Positions 1-4,467 of a stretch of 6,461 nucleotides of DNA are shown piece after piece. A program made the position numbers and the translations under genes. This stretch comes from CAZMOK01 sp964567785 (GTDB lineage: Bacteria; Bacteroidota; Bacteroidia; Bacteroidales; JAGOPY01): NCBI GenBank assembly GCA_964567785.1, contig CAZMOK010000112.1:1-6461 (forward strand). Direction: 5' to 3'. The notes below the pieces were generated by a model. It ran no database searches. It saw nothing but the letters and a program-made list of their open reading frames with translations, and had not been told where the DNA came from. Numbering within the stretch: position 1 is the stretch's first letter; every line of letters begins with the position of its first letter.

Positions 1-2
1 GA

Positions 3-74
3 ATTCAAGAAGATCTTTTTGCGCATATTTTATGGCTGAAGGTTGGATGGTATGTAAACCTTGAAAAACAATGA
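3..74 (+). CDS. Possible C-terminal end of an upstream gene (5' end outside window)
   Basis: An open frame enters from the left edge and closes with TGA at 72-74. It reads 23 residues ending in ...GWYVNLEKQ, a mix of hydrophobic/aromatic and charged residues that looks like a plausible protein tail. The fragment is too short to assign to a family. The main support is context: the stop lies 8 bases before intergenic repeat copy 1, just as the other two repeat copies start within 7 bases of, or inside, the stop codon of the preceding gene. The other two + frames also stay open to stops at 37-39 and 62-64, so the reading frame is not certain. A short non-coding stretch remains possible. Confidence 0.35.
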   Translation: MQEDLFAHILWLKVGWYVNLEKQ

Positions 75-81
75 TACCCGT

Positions 82-153
82 AGGGACGACGTCTATCTGA
101 AAAAGGGACATCGTCCTTTCTTAAAGTTTTGCAAAAAATGAGACTTCGTCTCT
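82..153. repeat. Intergenic hairpin repeat, copy 1 (short form)
   Basis: This is the first of three related intergenic elements (others at 4211-4295 and 6277-6377). It holds three 13-base modules of the form GRGAC-NNC-GTCYN: 83-95 (GGGAC-GAC-GTCTA), 105-117 (GGGAC-ATC-GTCCT) and 140-152 (GAGAC-TTC-GTCTC). Each module can fold into a small stem with a 3-base loop. The outer modules are also approximate inverted repeats of each other, matching at about 10 of 13 positions. Compared with copies 2 and 3 it lacks about 30 bases between the middle and right modules. It shares GGGACATCGTCCTTT and the TTTTGCAA(A/T)AAATGAGAC stretch with copy 3. No target-site duplication is evident. Confidence 0.8.
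100..122. terminator. Possible bidirectional terminator hairpin within repeat copy 1
   Basis: The middle module of the repeat (GGGAC-ATC-GTCCT, 105-117) is flanked by A-rich DNA on the left and T-rich DNA on the right. The stem therefore extends outward through A-T pairs to about 100/122, with one mismatch (102 against 120). The GC core with a U-tract on either strand fits a Rho-independent terminator that could work in both directions. The core is only four Watson-Crick pairs plus one G-U pair, so its strength is uncertain. It lies just after the putative upstream gene end at 74. Confidence 0.4.
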
Positions 154-162
154 CATTTCCAC

Positions 163-170
163 TATTTTTG
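163..170 (+). promoter_or_regulatory. Candidate Bacteroidota -7 element (TAnnTTTG) for the biosynthetic operon
   Basis: TATTTTTG at 163-170 matches the Bacteroidota primary-sigma -7 consensus TAnnTTTG at every fixed position and lies 33 bases before the first start codon. No convincing TTG -33 element sits at the usual distance; that zone falls inside the right-hand module of repeat copy 1. The repeat could therefore contribute to, or interfere with, promoter recognition. The assignment rests on the match and the location only. Confidence 0.45.
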
Positions 171-202
171 CATCTTAGCATCCATTATTACTAGCTTAAA
201 AA

Positions 203-1057
203 ATGACTTTCAAAACTATAGGGATAGCAGGCGCCGGCGTCATCGGCAGCAGTCTGGCACAGCATATCTCCAATGAAGGGCTCGATGTTATTCTGGTTGA
301 TGTCTCCATCGAAGCAATTGAAAAGTCCAGGAACACCATCAGTAAAAACAGGCGGTTCCAGGCTATGCTGGGCAAGAGTGAAATCGGTGCAGTAAAAAAA
401 GGCCATATCAGTTATGCCACCTCTTTATCTGATCTCCCGGGTGCCGACTATGTTATTGAATGTGTAACCGAAAATTTTAATATCAAACAAAAGGTTTTTG
501 TTGAAATTGATCTGGCCTGTAAGAAAGATTGTATTATTGCATCCAACACATCAGCGATCCCAATCAAAAAACTTGCTGAACTCACAAAACGGAAAGAGCA
601 GATAATAGGCCTTCATTTCATGAACCCGGTCACTCTCATAGATGCAGTTGAAATGATTTCCGGCCCGTATACTTCTGATAAAACACTCGAAACAAGCAGG
701 CAGTTTTTAAAAGCCATCCATAAAGAATGGATTCATGTGAATGATTCGCCCGGTTTCGTATCGAACAGAGTTCTTATGCTTACCATCAACGAATCGATCC
801 ATACTCTGGAAGATGGGGTAGCTGCTGCCGCTGATATCGACAAAGTTTTCAAATCCTGCTTCAACCACAAAATGGGGCCCCTTGAAACTGCCGACCTGAT
901 AGGCCTCGACACGATATTGCACACCCTGACTGTTTTACAGGAAAACTTCAGGAATGATAAATTCAAACCCTCTTCGCTTTTGCTGAAAAAAGTGGAAATG
1001 GGAGAGCTTGGCCGAAAAAGCGGAAAAGGTTTTTATGAGTACTATTCCAACGGGTAA
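203..1057 (+). CDS. 3-hydroxyacyl-CoA dehydrogenase family protein, FkbK-like (hydroxyacyl-ACP oxidation)
   Basis: This 284-residue protein has the usual two-domain length of short 3-hydroxybutyryl-CoA dehydrogenases. The N-terminal Rossmann fold shows the dinucleotide motif GAGVIG (residues 10-15) and an acid ending strand 2 (D33), consistent with NAD binding. Residues matching the family's catalytic set are visible: Ser in the SNTS motif (114-117), H138 in GLHFMNPV, E150 and N188 in SPGFVSNRV. The typical GRKSGKGFYEY tail is at 270-280. The family normally oxidises 3-hydroxyacyl-CoA. Next to FkbH-, FkbI- and ACP-like genes, the likely substrate is glyceryl-ACP, whose 3-hydroxyl would be oxidised to the aldehyde level. 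It is the first gene of the operon; ATG at 203 follows an A-rich leader without a clear Shine-Dalgarno. A role in beta-oxidation or butyrate metabolism is less likely because no thiolase or enoyl-CoA hydratase is nearby. Confidence 0.88.
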   Translation: MTFKTIGIAGAGVIGSSLAQHISNEGLDVILVDVSIEAIEKSRNTISKNRRFQAMLGKSEIGAVKKGHISYATSLSDLPGADYVIECVTENFNIKQKVFVEIDLACKKDCIIASNTSAIPIKKLAELTKRKEQIIGLHFMNPVTLIDAVEMISGPYTSDKTLETSRQFLKAIHKEWIHVNDSPGFVSNRVLMLTINESIHTLEDGVAAAADIDKVFKSCFNHKMGPLETADLIGLDTILHTLTVLQENFRNDKFKPSSLLLKKVEMGELGRKSGKGFYEYYSNG

Positions 1058-1071
1058 TATAACAGACCAAC

Positions 1072-1320
1072 ATGGGTAATCACAAAGAAATCATAAGGGA
1101 GTTCATTTCGGGATATATAGATAACGGGAGCCTTACTGACGATGACGACCTCTTCAGGACCGGGTATGTAAATTCGCTCTTCGCTATGGAACTGGTTGCC
1201 TTTGTTGAGAACAGGTTCTGTATAACTATAGAGAACGAAGAGCTCAATATCGATAATTTCAGGTCGATCAATGCCCTTGCATCCCTTGTTTCCAATAAAA
1301 CTCAAGATGCTGGAAAATGA
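1072..1320 (+). CDS. Free-standing acyl carrier protein, FkbJ-like
   Basis: This 82-residue acidic protein has the length and helical pattern of a discrete acyl carrier protein. The phosphopantetheine attachment site is S35 in LFRTGYVNSLFAMELV (27-42). The residue before the serine is Asn rather than the Asp of fatty-acid ACPs; as I recall, GxVNSLFAM is common among the carrier proteins that partner with FkbH enzymes. It would carry the glyceryl unit while the two dehydrogenases act on it. The start is 14 bases after the previous stop. Its 3' end overlaps the next gene by four bases (ATGA at 1317-1320), so it is probably translationally coupled to the acyl-CoA dehydrogenase. A fatty-acid-synthesis ACP is unlikely given the neighbours and the NSL motif. 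Confidence 0.88.
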   Translation: MGNHKEIIREFISGYIDNGSLTDDDDLFRTGYVNSLFAMELVAFVENRFCITIENEELNIDNFRSINALASLVSNKTQDAGK

Positions 1321-2459
1321 GTGAACCCATCAGCGATAAACACCGGGAAGAACAACTGAGAATAAGGGATTTCGTTGTTAAGGAGATTACCCCCGTGGCA
1401 AGTGTCATAGACCTTAAACAATCAACCCCTGCCGATCTCATCAAAAAAATTTCTTCTGAAGGATACCTTGGATATACTATCGGCCCGGAATTCAACGGAC
1501 AGGCCAAAGATATGACCTCACTGGGTATCCTGAGCGAAGAGACAGGACGTGCCTGCACTTCCGTCAGGAGCCTTATTACGGTACAGGAGATGGTGAGTCA
1601 AACCATATTGAAATGGGGCACTAAAAAACAGAAAGAAAAATGGTTGCCCGGCATGGCAGGGGGAAAACTGCTGGGCGCTTTTGCACTTACAGAACCGGAC
1701 TATGGAAGTGATGCTGCCGGCATCCAAACTTCCTTTAAAGTAAGCGGGGATTCAATTATCATCAACGGGCACAAAAAATGGATCAGTTTCGGACAGATTG
1801 CGGATCTTTTCTTACTCTTCGGGAAAAATAAAGACCAGTCGACGGCAATCATCGTAGAAAAAGAAACTCCGGGCTTATCAATTTCCCCGATAAAAGATAT
1901 GCTCGGTGTCAGAGGCTCGATGCTCGCCGAACTCAGGTTCAAGGATTGTTGTGTCCCTGCTGAAAATATTGTTGGGAGTCCCGGCATGGGAATGAACCCT
2001 GTGGCATTTCGCGCCCTTCAAACAGGCCGGTTCAGTATTGCCTACGGATGTGTCGGAATGGCAAAGACCTGCTTTGAAACAGCCATTCGTCATTCTAATT
2101 CACGGGAACAATTTGGAAAACTATTGAAAGACCACCAGCTAATCCAGGGCTTGATTGCGGATATGATGGTCAAGATAAGGGCAGCGGAATCTTTGTGCCA
2201 GAAAGCATCTGCCCTGATCAGCTCAGAAGACCCAAACAGCTTCAAAGAGGTGTTGATAGCTAAATACTATTCAAGTAAGGCCGCCTCTGAGATTGCGAAA
2301 GATGCAGTTCAGATCCTCGGGGCATCGGGCTGCAGCGCTGAATATCCTGTAGAAAGGTTCTTCCGTGACGCCAGGATCATGCAAATCATTGAAGGATCGG
2401 ATCAGTTGATCCAAGTTATGCTGTCCAAATACGGTTACCACGAAATCAACAATTTCTGA
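1317..2459 (+). CDS. Acyl-CoA dehydrogenase family flavoprotein, FkbI-like
   Basis: This 380-residue protein is the standard length for the family. Visible landmarks are the FAD/substrate signature AFALTEPDYGSDAAG (121-135), GHKKWISFG (151-159), the SREQFGK segment (262-268) with the following HQLIQGLIADM helix, and the C-terminal RFFRDARIMQIIEGSDQLIQ region. There E359 occupies the position of the catalytic glutamate of medium-chain acyl-CoA dehydrogenases. FAD-dependent oxidation is therefore expected. In the FK520-type pathway, FkbI homologues act on the ACP-bound C3 unit during conversion of glyceryl-ACP to hydroxymalonyl-ACP. The start codon overlaps the ACP stop, showing tight coupling. 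A catabolic role in fatty-acid or amino-acid degradation cannot be excluded from sequence alone, but the ACP and FkbH neighbours argue against it. Confidence 0.9.
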   Translation: MSEPISDKHREEQLRIRDFVVKEITPVASVIDLKQSTPADLIKKISSEGYLGYTIGPEFNGQAKDMTSLGILSEETGRACTSVRSLITVQEMVSQTILKWGTKKQKEKWLPGMAGGKLLGAFALTEPDYGSDAAGIQTSFKVSGDSIIINGHKKWISFGQIADLFLLFGKNKDQSTAIIVEKETPGLSISPIKDMLGVRGSMLAELRFKDCCVPAENIVGSPGMGMNPVAFRALQTGRFSIAYGCVGMAKTCFETAIRHSNSREQFGKLLKDHQLIQGLIADMMVKIRAAESLCQKASALISSEDPNSFKEVLIAKYYSSKAASEIAKDAVQILGASGCSAEYPVERFFRDARIMQIIEGSDQLIQVMLSKYGYHEINNF

Positions 2460-2485
2460 TATCTTGATTTAAAAGGATTCTGAAT

Positions 2486-3523
2486 ATGGAGAGCCTGAAA
2501 AGCAAAATGATCAAATGTCTTGTGTGGGACCTCGACAATACTCTGTGGGACGGGATTTTGCTTGAAGATAAGGAGGTCAGGCTGAAGAGTGAGATCCATA
2601 AAATATTACGGACTCTGGACAAAAGAGGCATCCTGCATTCAATTGCCAGTAAGAACGATCATAAAATCGCGATGCAAAAGATCAGTGAGCAGGGGCTGGA
2701 TCCTTTTTTCCTCTATCCCCAGATAAACTGGAACCCCAAATCGTATTCAATTAAATCCATTGCTGAAAAACTGAATATCAGTGCTGATTCAATGGCTTTT
2801 ATCGACGACTCGCAATATGAAATCGACGAGGTAAAGTATGAAATTCCCGGGATCATGTGTATCCATGCCGATGACATCCCTCTTTTGCTTCAGAAACCTG
2901 AACTGAACCCGGTCCATGTGACTGATGATGCAAGGATGCGCCGGCAGATGTATCTGGGTGACATCCAGAGAAACACCGATGAAGAAGAATTCAGAGGGCC
3001 TAAAGAAGCATTTCTGAGGTCGCTGAATATGCAACTTACCATCTTCAAACCCCGGGAAGAAGATCTTCATAGAGCTGTTGAACTCACCCAGCGAACAAAC
3101 CAGTTGAACACCACAGGTTATTCCTATTCATATGAGGAACTTCAGTTATTCAGGAAATCGGAACAGCATATGCTTTTAATGGCCAGGCTAAAGGACAAAT
3201 ACGGGGATTACGGACGGATCGGGCTGATGCTGGTAGAAGAAAATATGAATACGTGGAATATAAAACTCTTGCTCATGTCGTGCAGGGTTATGACATATGG
3301 AATTGGTTCTGTTATGCTTAGCTATATTATCAACCTGGCCAGAAAGAATGATAAAACGCTGTTTGCCGAATACCGTCCCAATGAAAGGAACCGTATGATG
3401 AACATAACCTATAAATTCATGAATTTCAAGGATCATGAAAAAAAAGACCATATATTGATATTCAAACATGATCTGAGTGACGAATATGAGTACCCGGATC
3501 ATATGAAAATAGCATTGCCCTGA
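2486..3523 (+). CDS. FkbH-like HAD-superfamily glyceryl transferase/phosphatase
   Basis: The N-terminal half is a HAD phosphatase domain: nucleophile motif DLDNTLWDG (15-23; D15 and D17), SKND (55-58, motif II), a lysine in WNPKS (K85) and FIDDSQYE (105-112; D107 and D108). The C-terminal half matches the conserved part of FkbH proteins: RTNQLNTTGYSYS (203-215), KDKYGDYGRIGL (236-247) and LLMSCRVMTYGIG (262-274). C266 is a plausible acyl-carrying cysteine. Family members take a D-glyceryl unit from 1,3-bisphosphoglycerate, remove the phosphate and load glyceryl onto a carrier-protein thiol, here presumably the ACP encoded at 1072-1320. At 345 residues it is the short form without an extra N-terminal domain. 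ATG 2486 has AAAAGG 9 bases upstream; Met8 (2507) is an alternative start close to where many family members begin. It lies 26 bases after the previous gene. Confidence 0.9.
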   Translation: MESLKSKMIKCLVWDLDNTLWDGILLEDKEVRLKSEIHKILRTLDKRGILHSIASKNDHKIAMQKISEQGLDPFFLYPQINWNPKSYSIKSIAEKLNISADSMAFIDDSQYEIDEVKYEIPGIMCIHADDIPLLLQKPELNPVHVTDDARMRRQMYLGDIQRNTDEEEFRGPKEAFLRSLNMQLTIFKPREEDLHRAVELTQRTNQLNTTGYSYSYEELQLFRKSEQHMLLMARLKDKYGDYGRIGLMLVEENMNTWNIKLLLMSCRVMTYGIGSVMLSYIINLARKNDKTLFAEYRPNERNRMMNITYKFMNFKDHEKKDHILIFKHDLSDEYEYPDHMKIALP

Positions 3524-3549
3524 TGGCTCTATGAATTAACATCAATAAA

Positions 3550-4212
3550 ATGAAAGAAAAGTTAATAATATTCGGTAATGACAAAGCCGCTGAACTAATG
3601 TTCCATAATTTTTCCTACGACTCACCTTATGAAATAGCAGGTTTTACAGTTGATAAGGCATTCGTCAAGGAAAGTATATTTTGCGGCCTTCCTGTAATAC
3701 CCTTTGAAAATATTGAATCAACTTTTCCTCAAAACCGTTTCGTGCTTTTTATTGCCATTGGTTACTCAAATATGAACAAGATAAGGGCTGAAAAATATAT
3801 GGAAGCAAAAAAAAAGGGGTACACTTTAGCAAACTACATCAGTAAAAAAGCACATATAGGTCAGGGCTGCATAATAGGTGACAATTGCATGATAGGGGCA
3901 AATTCCACTCTGCAGCCTAATGTAAGGATCGGTAATGACGTGATAATCAGGGAAAATGTATATATAGGTCATAATTCTGATATCGAAGATCACTGTTTCA
4001 TATCTGCTTCCGCTGCGATTTCAGGTAATGTCAGGGTAAAGAAGGCATCCTTTATCGGTGTCAATGCCACCCTGAAGGATAATATAACAGTAGAGGAAGA
4101 ATGCATAATAGGTGCTGGTCTGACCCTGTTGCACAATACCAGAGCTAAAGAGGTATATGCCTCGAAAGCCTCTCAAAAATTACCTTATCCGAGTAATAAG
4201 GTGGATATTTGA
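3550..4212 (+). CDS. NeuD/PglD-type sugar acyltransferase (left-handed beta-helix)
   Basis: This 220-residue protein has two domains. Residues 1-80 resemble the PglD N-terminal nucleotide-sugar-binding fold (LIIFGNDKAAEL, 5-16, instead of the usual GAGGHA pattern). From about 96 to 200 imperfect hexapeptide repeats ([I/V]G-x4) build a left-handed beta-helix. H141 in YIGHNSDIEDH aligns by eye with the catalytic histidine of Campylobacter PglD, and SGNV (158-161) is also conserved. Relatives transfer acetyl from acetyl-CoA to an amino or hydroxyl group of a sugar or UDP-sugar. As the last gene of this operon, it may instead use the C3 acyl unit made by the preceding four enzymes; that is inference. 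The start is 26 bases after the FkbH stop and the gene looks AT-richer than its neighbours. Its TGA (4210-4212) overlaps repeat copy 2. A nine-A run at 3807-3815 lies within the coding region. Confidence 0.85.
   Translation: MKEKLIIFGNDKAAELMFHNFSYDSPYEIAGFTVDKAFVKESIFCGLPVIPFENIESTFPQNRFVLFIAIGYSNMNKIRAEKYMEAKKKGYTLANYISKKAHIGQGCIIGDNCMIGANSTLQPNVRIGNDVIIRENVYIGHNSDIEDHCFISASAAISGNVRVKKASFIGVNATLKDNITVEEECIIGAGLTLLHNTRAKEVYASKASQKLPYPSNKVDI
4182..4202. other. Small inverted repeat at the 3' end of the acyltransferase gene
   Basis: ACCTTAT (4182-4188) and ATAAGGT (4196-4202) form a perfect 7-base stem with a 7-base loop over the last codons of the acyltransferase gene. It lies directly before repeat copy 2. 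It has no T-tract of its own, so it may only assist the adjacent terminator-like hairpin or be chance. Confidence 0.3.
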
Positions 4213-4229
4213 GGGACATCGTCTTTTTT
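4211..4229 (+). terminator. Probable operon terminator within repeat copy 2
   Basis: The hairpin GAGGGAC-ATC-GTCTTTT followed by a T-run (4224-4229) begins in the stop codon of the last operon gene. The stem contains several G-U pairs (4214, 4213 and 4211 with T residues), so it is weaker than the equivalent in copy 3. Its position and polarity fit a terminator for the five-gene operon. Confidence 0.45.
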
Positions 4230-4295
4230 AGATTATTCTTACCCAGTAACTTAAATTTTTCGATTTTCAAAAAATGAGACGTCGTCTCCTGAGAC
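4211..4295. repeat. Intergenic hairpin repeat, copy 2 (left module missing)
   Basis: This copy has the middle module (GGGAC-ATC-GTCTT, 4213-4225), the long central spacer shared with copy 3 (TTNCCCAGYAACTTA-like), the (T)TTTNCAAAAAATGAGAC stretch and the right module (GAGAC-GTC-GTCTC, 4276-4288, a perfect 5-base stem with a 3-base loop). A further GAGAC (4291-4295) can pair with GTCTC at 4284-4288 as an alternative fold. The left module seen in copies 1 and 3 is absent because the element begins inside the TGA stop codon of the acyltransferase gene. Confidence 0.8.
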
Positions 4296-4467
4296 TAAAT
4301 TACCTTTAAAATCTTTATTGCTTTTCTCCTCAAGTGAAAATATTATTATCATTTCATAATTTTATTTTTATTTAGTCTAATTTAATATTATTATACTATC
4401 TTTACCAAAAGTAGCTCTGATTAAAAACTTACTGGTTAACTATAACATATTCTAAATTAAACTATTA
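4296..4467 (+). promoter_or_regulatory. AT-rich spacer likely carrying the cytolysin promoter
   Basis: About 170 very AT-rich bases separate repeat copy 2 from the cytolysin start. Several near matches to the Bacteroidota -7 element TAnnTTTG occur, each with A in the last position: 4301-4308 (TACCTTTA), 4363-4370 (TATTTTTA) and 4397-4404 (TATCTTTA). None has a well-placed TTG -33 box that I can defend, so no single one is chosen. No Shine-Dalgarno precedes the ATG. There is no open reading frame of note here. Confidence 0.35.

Noticed and set aside
203..2459. Butyrate or fatty-acid beta-oxidation operon
   Set aside because: The 3-hydroxyacyl-CoA and acyl-CoA dehydrogenases alone would suggest it, but the dedicated ACP and FkbH-like gene, and the lack of thiolase, crotonase or electron-transfer flavoprotein genes, favour the FkbH-I-J-K pathway.
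3188..3502. Antisense open frame of 104 residues within the FkbH-like gene
   Set aside because: It is complementary to conserved FkbH motifs and has no promoter, start context or family resemblance.
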